Assembly (NCBI GenBank): GCA_023245865.1
Contig: JAHFJN010000001.1
Coordinates: 787,637 to 851,636 of the forward strand
Origin: Candidatus Peribacteria bacterium
Lineage (GTDB): Bacteria > Patescibacteriota > Gracilibacteria > Peribacterales > Peribacteraceae
Length of the DNA stretch: 64,000 bases
Direction of reading: 5' to 3'
Position 1 is the first letter of the stretch. Each line of letters opens with the position of its first letter. The position numbers were made by a program, and so were the translations under genes. Positions 1-8,318 of this stretch are shown one piece after another. Below the pieces are notes generated by a model, which had not been told where the DNA came from, ran no database searches, and saw only the letters and a program-made list of their open reading frames with translations.

Positions 1-203
1 ATGGAAGGGAGCAGTGCATGCAGGCCCTGACAGAGCGTCCCTGCACCGTCGCACGCCGCAGTGATGGAATTGCGTGACCCCTCATCGAGCATCACCAGCT
101 GATGCACGGGCAGCCCGACGTACGTGAGCGTGCTGTACCCGCCCCAGAGGAGAGCCACGCAAAAGAGGGAGATTTGCAGAATGAGGGTTGTGCGCTGATT
201 CAC
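1..203 (-). CDS. N-terminus of a membrane/secreted protein, truncated by the window edge
   Basis: Open minus-strand frame from a GTG at 203: (M)NQRTTLILQISLFCVALLWGGYSTLTYVGLPVHQLVMLDEGSRNSITAACDG..., with a hydrophobic N-terminal segment; runs off position 1. Confidence 0.4.
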   Translation of the reverse strand, partial: MNQRTTLILQISLFCVALLWGGYSTLTYVGLPVHQLVMLDEGSRNSITAACDGAGTLCQGLHALLPS

Positions 204-228
204 GAAAAACAGTATACTCGGCATTCCG

Positions 229-1428
229 ATGCCCCTCAATGTCGCTTCCATCCGCCGGCAATTCCCCTTTCTCACGTCGCATGATGGCGCAACACCCTCC
301 GTGTACCTCGACAGTGCCGCAACAACGCAGAAGCCGAAAGCAGTCCTCGATGCGATGCAGCATTTTTATGAGCATGACTGCGGCAACGTGCACCGGGGGA
401 TGCATCGGCAGACCGAACGCGCGACGGATGCCTATGAAGCGGCACGCATTGCGGTGCAACACTTCATCAACGCAGCCCAAAGCGAAGAAATAATTTTTAC
501 CAAAAATTGCACCGAGGCATTGAACCTCGTCGCACACAGCTGGGGACGCACATTTTTGAAAAGCGGCGACACCGTGGCGCTCTCCATCCTCGAGCATCAC
601 AGTAACATCGTTCCGTGGTTGCAGCTTAAAGAAGAACGCAACATCGATATTCGATGGTTGGATCTCGACAACGTCGATCTCAGCGGCGTGAAACTCGTCT
701 CGATCACGGGCTTAAGTAACGTGCTCGGGACCGCTCCCGATCTCCCCGCGATCATCGCGGCCGCGCACAGAGCCGGAGCACTCGTCTGCATCGATGCCGC
801 GCAGATGGTCGGGCACTTCCCGATCGACGTCCAAGCGCTCGATTGTGATTTCCTCGCGTTCTCGGGCCATAAACTCTACGGACCGACCGGCATAGGCGTG
901 CTCTACTGCAAACGAAAACTCTTGGAATCGATGCCGCCGTTTCTCGGCGGCGGTATGATGATCCGCGACGTCACGCAAGAGAGCTTCACGGCTGCCAACA
1001 TCCCCGCACGTTTCGAGGCGGGTACGCCGCCGATCGCAGAAGCGGTCGGACTCTCTGCTGCGATCGATTGGCTCACAGAGTTTCCGTGGAATGATCGCAC
1101 TCAGCACGAACAAAAATTACTGGCGACCGCACTCACCGCCTTGCAATCGATTGATGGCCTCACCATTCTCGGGCCGGATAATCCGAAGGATGTGCGGGGC
1201 TGCATCAGCTTCGTCCTGGACGGCGTCCACCCGCACGACCTCACGGAGCTTTTAGGCGAGCGCGGTTTCAGTCTTCGTGCCGGGCACCACTGTGCCCAGC
1301 CGCTCCATGAACACATAGGCATCGCTGCAAGCACCCGCCTGAGTGTTGGGATCTACAATACTGAGGAAGAAATCACATCGCTTGCATCTGCGATCAAGGA
1401 GTGCATGGTTCGACTACGCTCACCATGA
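229..1428 (+). CDS. sufS: Cysteine desulfurase SufS
   Basis: Class V aminotransferase features: YLDSAATTQKP, HRGMHRQTERATDAYE, DAAQMVGHFPIDVQALDCDFLAFSGHKLYGPTGIGVLY, RAGHHCAQPLH. Confidence 0.96.
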   Translation: MPLNVASIRRQFPFLTSHDGATPSVYLDSAATTQKPKAVLDAMQHFYEHDCGNVHRGMHRQTERATDAYEAARIAVQHFINAAQSEEIIFTKNCTEALNLVAHSWGRTFLKSGDTVALSILEHHSNIVPWLQLKEERNIDIRWLDLDNVDLSGVKLVSITGLSNVLGTAPDLPAIIAAAHRAGALVCIDAAQMVGHFPIDVQALDCDFLAFSGHKLYGPTGIGVLYCKRKLLESMPPFLGGGMMIRDVTQESFTAANIPARFEAGTPPIAEAVGLSAAIDWLTEFPWNDRTQHEQKLLATALTALQSIDGLTILGPDNPKDVRGCISFVLDGVHPHDLTELLGERGFSLRAGHHCAQPLHEHIGIAASTRLSVGIYNTEEEITSLASAIKECMVRLRSP

Positions 1429-1483
1429 CATCTTTTCATCCTCTTATTCTTCTTACTCCTCTGGTTCTTCTTGCTCCTCTCAC

Positions 1484-1870
1484 ATGGATCTCTACGCCGA
1501 AAACATCCTCGATCACTACCATCACCCGCACCATAAACTCCCTCTCCCCTTGGGAGAGGGTTGGGGTGAGGGGCGCGTCGTACGCGAAGAAAAAAATGTC
1601 AGCTGCGGCGATAAACTTACAGTCGCCCTCCTGATTGAAGATAACCACCTCACCAACATCGCCTGGACCGGCGAAGGCTGCGCCATAAGCCAAGCCGCGA
1701 TGTCGATGCTGAGTGACGAGCTCATCGGAAAATCCCTCACAGAGATCAATGCCCTCACGCCTAAAACCATCCTCGCCCTCCTCAACGTCCCGATCGGCAC
1801 GCGTCGCATGAAGTGCGCGCTGCTTGGACTCGAGGCAGTGAAGAATGCGATAAGTATGTGGAGCCGCTGA
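1484..1870 (+). CDS. sufU: SufU-type Fe-S scaffold / sulfur-transfer protein
   Basis: MDLYAENILDHYHHPHHK...CGDKLTV...WTGEGCAISQAAMSMLSDELIGKSL; in-frame ATG at 1484 directly downstream of sufS. Confidence 0.9.
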   Translation: MDLYAENILDHYHHPHHKLPLPLGEGWGEGRVVREEKNVSCGDKLTVALLIEDNHLTNIAWTGEGCAISQAAMSMLSDELIGKSLTEINALTPKTILALLNVPIGTRRMKCALLGLEAVKNAISMWSR

Positions 1871-1933
1871 CCGGGATTGAACCGGTGACCTACACATTAC
1901 CATTGTGTTGCTCTACCACTGAGCTACAGCGGC
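1863..1933 (-). tRNA. tRNA-Thr(GGT)
   Basis: Reverse complement GCCGCTGTAGCTCAGTGGTAGAGCAACACAATGGTAATGTGTAGGTCACCGGTTCAATCCCGGTCAGCGGC folds as a cloverleaf; anticodon loop ATGGTAA. Confidence 0.9.
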
Positions 1934-1984
1934 GAATCGACGCTTGTGGATCTTAAGTTTTTTTGAGCAGAAGTCCAACATGAA

Positions 1985-2006
1985 AGACGCCACCTTCGGT
2001 GGCGTC
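1985..2006 (-). terminator. Hairpin downstream of the 45-aa ORF
   Basis: GACGCCACCGAAGGTGGCGTC followed by TTTC on the minus strand. Confidence 0.55.
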
Positions 2007-2030
2007 GTCCCAAGCTACAACACGATCTTA

Positions 2031-2168
2031 TCATTCGCGATCGCAAAGGACCACGATGAAGATCAACAACCAACAGATGTAGTTCACAAGTTCGGTCGAG
2101 GCAAAGAGCCCGTACACGCTCCACGTAACACCGAAAACGGCAGCGATCTGCTTGAATCGTTTCTTCAT
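2031..2168 (-). CDS. 45-aa single-TM small protein
   Basis: MKKRFKQIAAVFGVTWSVYGLFASTELVNYICWLLIFIVVLCDRE*; AAGGAG Shine-Dalgarno upstream and hairpin downstream; absent from the ORF track because of length. Confidence 0.6.
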   Translation of the reverse strand: MKKRFKQIAAVFGVTWSVYGLFASTELVNYICWLLIFIVVLCDRE

Positions 2169-2264
2169 GACTATCTCCTTCGTGAGGGGTTGAAAGATCA
2201 GTGAAAAGCCTGGTTATATACTATAACACTATCCAACCACCGCCACAAACAGAGAGAAGCGCAA

Positions 2265-3134
2265 TCACTGCGGCAATTCCCGCACTTTCCCTTTCATCGA
2301 AAGATCAAGATAATTCTCCTTGGACACCACAGGCTTCCCGCTTTCTAATTCCAACTTCTTTCGAGCGTCTCCCGCGATCTTCCCGCCCTTGCGTGCCGCT
2401 ACACGATTCTGCTGGAAGCCCTGCGCGTCTTTCTTCTGCGTGATCTCCGTTGTCGCCGCTTCGCCAAGCATCGTGAAGATCAGTTCCAAGTCATTCATGT
2501 GATCGCGGAGATTCTCACGCTTCAGTCCCTTCTTTTTCTTGTATTCTGTGGGGGTGATGCCGAATGCCGCTTTGGAGATCTCCGCCGTCAGGATGCCGTA
2601 CTCCAGCCCTTCCCTCACGCCGCGATGCCGCCATTCATTCGTCAGCTGCTCACGGACAGCAATACCCCGCATACGTTTTTCGATCCAACTATCTGGATAA
2701 CCCTTGGTTTTATACAGAGCGCGTGTGCGCTTAGTCGCCAGCTCCGGATCTTCGATTTCCTGCACGCGTTCATAGCCAACCTTGGCCAACCACCGCTTGA
2801 AGGGTTCGGCCTTCGGGGAAGGGATCGATTGAATAATGCGGAAGATAGTCTCCGTATTCGCACAATCGGTGAAGTAATTCTTGCCATCAGACGCGGGGAG
2901 TTTCAGTTGTCCGATTTTATCGGACACCTCAGAATATCCTTCTTCCGTTAACTTTCGCTTGAGATCATTCCAGTATTTACGTGCTCGTTCGTTGTCCGTC
3001 AGTGCACCGACCACATCAATGATCGAGAACCACCACTCATTTTTATGCAGTATTTTCCGAATCTCTTTGCCGTGGAAGAGCGCAATGCGGGGCGGTGGGA
3101 GAGAAGGAGTATTCATAGGTGAATGAATGTACAC
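2265..3134 (-). CDS. Bro-N / DinD-like (phage antirepressor-type) domain protein
   Basis: IRKILHKNEWWFSIIDVVGALTDNERARKYWNDLKRKL...; C-terminal KKKKGLKRENLRDHMNDLELIFTMLGEAATTEI, as in DinD-like proteins. Confidence 0.75.
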   Translation of the reverse strand: MYIHSPMNTPSLPPPRIALFHGKEIRKILHKNEWWFSIIDVVGALTDNERARKYWNDLKRKLTEEGYSEVSDKIGQLKLPASDGKNYFTDCANTETIFRIIQSIPSPKAEPFKRWLAKVGYERVQEIEDPELATKRTRALYKTKGYPDSWIEKRMRGIAVREQLTNEWRHRGVREGLEYGILTAEISKAAFGITPTEYKKKKGLKRENLRDHMNDLELIFTMLGEAATTEITQKKDAQGFQQNRVAARKGGKIAGDARKKLELESGKPVVSKENYLDLSMKGKVRELPQ

Positions 3135-3156
3135 CCTCTGGAGACAGAGTCAAGGT

Positions 3157-3819
3157 CTACACCAACATTCCAAACACCGACAGCACCGCCCCCATAATCC
3201 CATGCACCCACACTGATAAGATTGGAATCAGGAGAATGGACTCAAAGAGGATCAGTCCGATCAGAATCCACGGACCGATCTGGAGGAAGCGGTCGTAGCG
3301 GTACTCAAGTCGCGCGGGTATGAACATCCGAAGAATGTTGGAGCCATCGAGCGGCGGAACGGGGAGCAGGTTGAAGGCCATGAGAGCAAGATTAATAAAG
3401 AGAGAACTCTGCAGGATCAGGATCAAAACTTTCATGCCGGATGTGTAGGACGGCGATCCCGTCAGCAAATCATCGAAGGTGATCGGATGGGTATGTGCGA
3501 GAGTGGTGAGTCCCACGAATGCAAAAAATGCGAGCACAAGATTACTCGCAGGCCCCGCAATCGCCGTGAGCGCGAGGTCGCGCTTGGGGTGACGAAAGTA
3601 ACGACTATCAACAGGCACCGGCTTCGCCCAGCCAAATCCCACGATCAGAAACATCAGTGCACCCATGGGGTCAATGTGCGCAATGGGATTCAGCGTGAGC
3701 CTTCCCGCGTATTTGGGCGTCGGATCCCCGAGCTTGTAGGCTGTCACCGCATGCGCCCACTCATGGACCGAGATCGCAATAAGGATGCTGATGATGAAGG
3801 GAGGATTGAGGAAGGGCAT
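3157..3819 (-). CDS. Site-2 protease family (M50) membrane metalloprotease
   Basis: HEWAHAVTAYKLGDPTPKYAGRLTLNPIAHIDPMGAL (HExxH) and NLLPVPPLDGSNIL; start placed at MPFLNPPF because the upstream extension is repeat-derived. Confidence 0.9.
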   Translation of the reverse strand: MPFLNPPFIISILIAISVHEWAHAVTAYKLGDPTPKYAGRLTLNPIAHIDPMGALMFLIVGFGWAKPVPVDSRYFRHPKRDLALTAIAGPASNLVLAFFAFVGLTTLAHTHPITFDDLLTGSPSYTSGMKVLILILQSSLFINLALMAFNLLPVPPLDGSNILRMFIPARLEYRYDRFLQIGPWILIGLILFESILLIPILSVWVHGIMGAVLSVFGMLV

Positions 3820-4008
3820 GATGTAGGAGTAACGATCTGTATGAAGATACAAGAAACAAGATACAAGAGACAAACAAGGAGTGAGATTTAAAAGTTTATA
3901 TATTGAATTTTGTTTGCATCTTGATTTCTTGCTTCTTCGGATTTCGTTATCCTACGTTCAATAATCATATTGACCAATCCGCATTCCATGGTTATCCTGC
4001 CGACCTCC

Positions 4009-4218
4009 ATGCCCCGCACCTGCGTCAAAACCGGCAAACGAACGAGCTTCGGTAACACCCGCAGCCACTCGCTGCGAAGTACCCGCAGAAACTGGAAAGC
4101 GAACATCCAGAAGAAGCGCGTGTTCGATCCTGCAACCGGAGAATTCAAAACGATGAAGGTCTCGACGGCATACCTGCGAACATTGGCAAAACGATTGCAA
4201 AAAGGATTGAAGGTGTAA
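4009..4218 (+). CDS. rpmB: 50S ribosomal protein L28
   Basis: MPRTCVKTGKRTSFGNTRSHSLRSTRRNWKANIQKKRVFDPATGEFKTMKVSTAYLRTLAK. Confidence 0.88.
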   Translation: MPRTCVKTGKRTSFGNTRSHSLRSTRRNWKANIQKKRVFDPATGEFKTMKVSTAYLRTLAKRLQKGLKV

Positions 4219-4286
4219 ATACACGGTGTCATCCTGAGCACGGTCGAAGGGCGACACTTCTTTGCCATGTCATGGTTCGACTGTGC

Positions 4287-4688
4287 TCACCATGACACAC
4301 CACCCCTTCCCTCTTTGATTTCCCCCCTCCTCTTTTTTTCTGTGAGCATCTTCTCCTTCGCCTTCTTTGATCGTCTCTGTTTCTGTTTGCGCAGTTTGAA
4401 TATTTTTTTCGCACGCGCGGATTCCTTCCCTCGCACGTGTTCCTCGATCTTCGCAATCAGTAACTTGTACGCAGAGATTCGATTCTTGCTCTGCTCGCGG
4501 TGTTTCTGCACCGTCACTTCGATGCCGGTTGCTGCGTGTCGCAGCTGCACCGCGCTGCTAGTTTTATTGATCTTCTGCCCCCCTTTGCCGCTCCCACGAA
4601 TGAAGGATTCATGGATATCTTCGGGGCGAACCCTAAGCTGCATCGCGAGCGCGAGGATCGGGGGTGGAAGAGAAACAGGGAATGGCAT
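4287..4688 (-). CDS. Class I release factor-like / ArfB-like protein with GGQ motif
   Basis: RPEDIHESFIRGSGKGGQKINKTSSAVQLRHAATGIEVTVQKHREQSKNRISAYKLL. Confidence 0.85.
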   Translation of the reverse strand: MPFPVSLPPPILALAMQLRVRPEDIHESFIRGSGKGGQKINKTSSAVQLRHAATGIEVTVQKHREQSKNRISAYKLLIAKIEEHVRGKESARAKKIFKLRKQKQRRSKKAKEKMLTEKKRRGEIKEGRGGVSW

Positions 4689-4710
4689 GCCATCATCATA
4701 TCCGTTTTGT

Positions 4711-4739
4711 AGAGACGTGCGAATCGCACGTCTCTACGA
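4711..4739. terminator. Near-perfect inverted repeat (hairpin)
   Basis: gtagagacgtgcgaatcgcacgtctctac between the GGQ protein and tRNA-Ser. Confidence 0.45.
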
Positions 4740-4754
4740 TAGTATGCGTTCGCT

Positions 4755-4844
4755 GGAGAGGTCGCATAGTGGCCTAGTGCGCACGCTTGGAAAGCGTGTA
4801 GACCTGAAAGGGTCTCGAGGGTTCGAATCCCTCCCTCTCCGCCA
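4755..4844 (+). tRNA. tRNA-Ser(GGA) with encoded CCA
   Basis: ggagaggtcgcatagtggcctagtgcgcacgcttggaaagcgtgtagacctgaaagggtctcgagggttcgaatccctccctctccgCCA; long variable arm; anticodon GGA. Confidence 0.95.
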
Positions 4845-4880
4845 CTCTTTTCTCTTGTCTTTTCTCCGCGCAGTCATAGC

Positions 4881-5369
4881 ATGGGCATCATTCCCCCTCC
4901 CGGTATGCGAATGAACCCGTACAACAGCATCCCCCAAGAAGACAGATACGTAATGCAGGAGGCCTATCTGCAGGGTAATCGCCTTCCGGGTCAGAATCCG
5001 GAAGATGTGGTCCATAAAATCGGTTGGCGGATCTACACGGAATTCTGCCTTAACACAGATTGGTCCGAGCACGACAACTATGATGGACAAGCATATCGCA
5101 AATGGATCGACGATGAAATCCACTATGCATTTGAACGTCAACACCAGCATGGTCAACGTCCTCAGGAATATAAGGAGCGGGAGTATGCGTGCATGCGCGA
5201 ATCGGTCCTGCGAGCGGTCGTTGCCAGGGCAACAGAGCTCTTCCTCGACTGGAACGGAGGAACGACACCATGCCTATCGCCGGAGCATCCTACAGTTCCC
5301 GATCAGCGCAATTTGCGAGCAAATTTGGAGGAATATATGAGAGGCAATCGTATGGAAAAAGCTGCATGA
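4881..5369 (+). CDS. Hypothetical protein (162 aa)
   Basis: Complete ORF followed by a GC-rich hairpin (agggcgaccgcgcggccgccct). Confidence 0.55.
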   Translation: MGIIPPPGMRMNPYNSIPQEDRYVMQEAYLQGNRLPGQNPEDVVHKIGWRIYTEFCLNTDWSEHDNYDGQAYRKWIDDEIHYAFERQHQHGQRPQEYKEREYACMRESVLRAVVARATELFLDWNGGTTPCLSPEHPTVPDQRNLRANLEEYMRGNRMEKAA

Positions 5370-5419
5370 AAAAAGGGCGACCGCGCGGCCGCCCTTCATT
5401 CTCCATTCTCCATTCTCAA

Positions 5420-5665
5420 TTACTTCGTCCCGCACTGGCACGGGCAGCAGCTGAGTGTTTTCTTCGTGAGCTTCAAGCTGATCACGAGCGCGATGATCGC
5501 GGCGGAACCGTTGAGCGTGCCGAAGGTCGCGCCACTGCTGAGGATATGCGCCTTGTAGACTCCGATCGCGGCGGCGATCGTCACAAGCAATCCGAGAATG
5601 CCGATGACGGCGCTCGCAACTTTGCACACGGTGCACGGTCCGTTCTTCGAAGATTTATGAAACAT
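5420..5665 (-). CDS. Small membrane protein (81 aa)
   Basis: MFHKSSKNGPCTVCKVASAVIGILGLLVTIAAAIGVYKAHILSSGATFGTLNGSAAIIALVISLKLTKKTLSCCPCQCGTK: two hydrophobic segments, CxxC motifs. Confidence 0.6.
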   Translation of the reverse strand: MFHKSSKNGPCTVCKVASAVIGILGLLVTIAAAIGVYKAHILSSGATFGTLNGSAAIIALVISLKLTKKTLSCCPCQCGTK

Positions 5666-5748
5666 GGAACTGGGGGAAAGAGATGGAGAGAAGTGTACAA
5701 AACGGCTCGCATGGAAACCATTGACACAATCCTCTACGCTATCGTCAT

Positions 5749-8223
5749 ATGAAGATCTCCCTCGAATGGCTCGGCGACTATGTGACATGGATCGAACATG
5801 ATCCCCTGAAGATCGCAGATCGGCTCACACTGCGCACGGCCGAGGTGGAGGAGGTGGAAGTGCAGGGAAAGCTCTTAGAACACTGCTGTGTGGGAGAAGT
5901 CTTGAGCGTCGAGAGACATCCGAGCGCCGATCGCCTCAGTGTGTGCACGGTCCAAACGGACAAAGGCAAAAAAACAGTCGTATGCGGCGGCACCAATGTA
6001 CGGTCCGGCATGCTCGTGGCCTTTGCACACGTAGGTGCGACCGTGAAGTGGCACGGGGAAGGATTGCAAACTCTCGAACGCGTGAAGATCCGCGGCGTCG
6101 ACAGTGAAGGCATGATCTGCGCGGCGGAGGAATTGGAGCTGGAAACAATGTTCCCGCCAAAGAAAGAAGATGGCGAACGGCCGGTCGTGGATTTTTCACA
6201 GCTACGAGCTACGAGCTACGAGCTACGAGTCGGATCATCGCTGCGCGATGCACTCGCGCTCACCGACGTAGTCCTCCACCTCAATAATACCGCCCTTACG
6301 ATGCGGCCGGATCTCTTTTCACATATTGGGGTTGCCCGCGAATGTGTCGCACTGGGCCTTGCGAAGTGGAAGAAGGAACCCGCCCTCGCCACTGCGAAGT
6401 TTCCAAAGACAAAGGGCATCACGATGCACGTAGAATGCGCTGCGCTCGTTCCCCGCTACCTCGGCTGCACGATCGATATCGATGCAATTGACGAAACGCC
6501 CTCTTGGATGAAACGGCGTCTGATGGCTTTGGGACTGCGCCCGATCAATCTTCCTGTCGACATCACAAACTACGTCGCAAGCGAAATCGGCGTCCCCCTC
6601 CACAGCTTCGACATCGATGATCTGCGCGGTGACATTCATCTGCGTCTCTCGAAAAAAGGAGAATCGATCACGACGCTCGATGGCGTGGAGCGATCACTCC
6701 CGGATGGCGCACTCGTACTCAGCGATGGACAAGGCATCTTCGACTTACTCGGGATCATGGGAGGGCTACGCAGCAGCACGAAGGCCTCCACCAGGCATAT
6801 CTACTTGCACGCGGCGGCGCTTGACCCTGCGACCATCCGTCGCGCCGTGATGGCGACAGGACATCGCACCGATGCCGCTACCGTCTATGAAAAAGGGGTC
6901 GCGCCCATCACAACAGAGCAAGGGTTTTTCCGGGCGCTCACCCTCATGCTCGAACTCATGCCGGGAGCATTGATTGCTTCGTCACTCGAAAACAAGGGAA
7001 CGAACGGCAAAGTCTCCGCCATTGCGCTCTCGCTCGACCGCGTCCATCAACTCCTCGGCGCGGCGATCGGAGAAAAAACGATTGTGAAAATCCTGACGGA
7101 TCTTGGGTGCACCGTCGAAGAGACAAGAGACAAGAGACAAGAGACAAGCAAGAGGAAAAATAAAAAAAGTTTGCATCTTGCATCTTGCATCTTGCATGTT
7201 TCCATTCCCGCGCATCGCCTCCGTGACCTGCGTGGTGAGCACGACCTCATCGAGGAAGTCGGCCGCGTGTACGGGTACGAGAATATACAAGATGCAATGC
7301 CTGTGGCACCGATCCAAATTCCCAAACGCGATGAGCGGCTACACAAGATCCGCGATGCACTCAAGGCGGCGAACTTCTTCGAGATCGTCCCACTCTCCTT
7401 CGTGAGTCCAGAGCTCCTCCGGCGCTGCGCCACAGCAACCGAGAATGCAATCGCGATCGAGAACCCGCTCGGCGAAGAGACTTCTTTATTGCAGACTTCC
7501 ACCCTCCCGCATCTGCTCACGCACGCACAGCAGAATTTCCTCGGTGCGCAAGGCCCTCTGAAGACCTTCCACTGTGCGCATGTATTCGAGAAAGGAAAAC
7601 AGGAACATCTCGAGCTTGGACTCCTCGTGTCCGCGAAAGCTGCGACTGACCTCGTGCATGATCCATTCCTGATCGCAAAGGAAAATCTCCTGAACGCCTG
7701 CAACGACGCAGGGTATGAACTTTCCATCGTACTTCCTTCTGCAACTCCCCCCTTCGCTCACCCCGGGCGATGCGCTGCCCTTCTGCATCAGAAAAAAGAG
7801 TGCGGATGGATCTTCGAGATCCACCCCGCGATTCGCTCGGCGTTTGATCTCCCCCACCGCTGCGCTGCAATCATCCTCAATCTCACCTCTTTATTAAAAG
7901 ACTCTCCGCTGCAGAAAATCGCCGCGCCCCTCCCCGCCTTCCCCGCAGTGACCTACGATGAAACGATCGCACGGTCGCACACGCAATCGATCGAAAAATT
8001 ACTGCAGACTTCCCGTGCCGCCAGTACCCTCCTCGAAGACGTTCATATCCATGATCTCTACCAAAGTAAAAATAGTGTCATTCCGAGCGTAGTCGAGGAA
8101 CGACTCATTCCCAATTATAATGTCACTTTCCGTTTCACCTATCGCGCACAGGACCGGACATTGACAGAGGAGGAGGCAAAAGTTGAGCATGGGCGGGTGA
8201 TGGCAAAGATGGCTACCATATAA
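5749..8223 (+). CDS. pheT: Phenylalanyl-tRNA synthetase beta subunit
   Basis: MKISLEWLGDYV...; tRNA-binding domain VGEVLSVERHPSADRLSVCTVQTD; B3/B4 and B5 regions; three in-frame repeat insertions (see findings). Confidence 0.95.
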   Translation: MKISLEWLGDYVTWIEHDPLKIADRLTLRTAEVEEVEVQGKLLEHCCVGEVLSVERHPSADRLSVCTVQTDKGKKTVVCGGTNVRSGMLVAFAHVGATVKWHGEGLQTLERVKIRGVDSEGMICAAEELELETMFPPKKEDGERPVVDFSQLRATSYELRVGSSLRDALALTDVVLHLNNTALTMRPDLFSHIGVARECVALGLAKWKKEPALATAKFPKTKGITMHVECAALVPRYLGCTIDIDAIDETPSWMKRRLMALGLRPINLPVDITNYVASEIGVPLHSFDIDDLRGDIHLRLSKKGESITTLDGVERSLPDGALVLSDGQGIFDLLGIMGGLRSSTKASTRHIYLHAAALDPATIRRAVMATGHRTDAATVYEKGVAPITTEQGFFRALTLMLELMPGALIASSLENKGTNGKVSAIALSLDRVHQLLGAAIGEKTIVKILTDLGCTVEETRDKRQETSKRKNKKSLHLASCILHVSIPAHRLRDLRGEHDLIEEVGRVYGYENIQDAMPVAPIQIPKRDERLHKIRDALKAANFFEIVPLSFVSPELLRRCATATENAIAIENPLGEETSLLQTSTLPHLLTHAQQNFLGAQGPLKTFHCAHVFEKGKQEHLELGLLVSAKAATDLVHDPFLIAKENLLNACNDAGYELSIVLPSATPPFAHPGRCAALLHQKKECGWIFEIHPAIRSAFDLPHRCAAIILNLTSLLKDSPLQKIAAPLPAFPAVTYDETIARSHTQSIEKLLQTSRAASTLLEDVHIHDLYQSKNSVIPSVVEERLIPNYNVTFRFTYRAQDRTLTEEEAKVEHGRVMAKMATI
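7118..7198. repeat. Heptamer micro-repeat hairpin (agacaag / cttgcat family) inside pheT
   Basis: agacaagagacaagagacaagagacaag ... cttgcatcttgcatcttgcat; same family near 3849, 15047, 20547, 45346. Confidence 0.9.
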
Positions 8224-8243
8224 GGAAGTCGAGGCTTCGAAAC

Positions 8244-8266
8244 CAAGCCGTTTGCCAAACGGCTTG
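8244..8266. terminator. Perfect hairpin downstream of pheT
   Basis: caagccgtttg-c-caaacggcttg. Confidence 0.5.
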
Positions 8267-8318
8267 ATGGAATCGATGCAACGTGCTATACTGAAGGGGA
8301 ATTTTTCCCCAAACAAAC

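Noticed and set aside
1944-2204. 86-aa plus-strand ORF
   Set aside because: Composition looks random and the opposite strand has a 45-aa ORF with SD and hairpin.
2265-3134. Prophage call based on the Bro-N/DinD-like gene
   Set aside because: No other phage genes nearby; this domain is common as a solitary chromosomal gene.
7118-7198. CRISPR-like array
   Set aside because: Units are 7 bp with no spacers, lie inside pheT, and form inverted arms; not a CRISPR.
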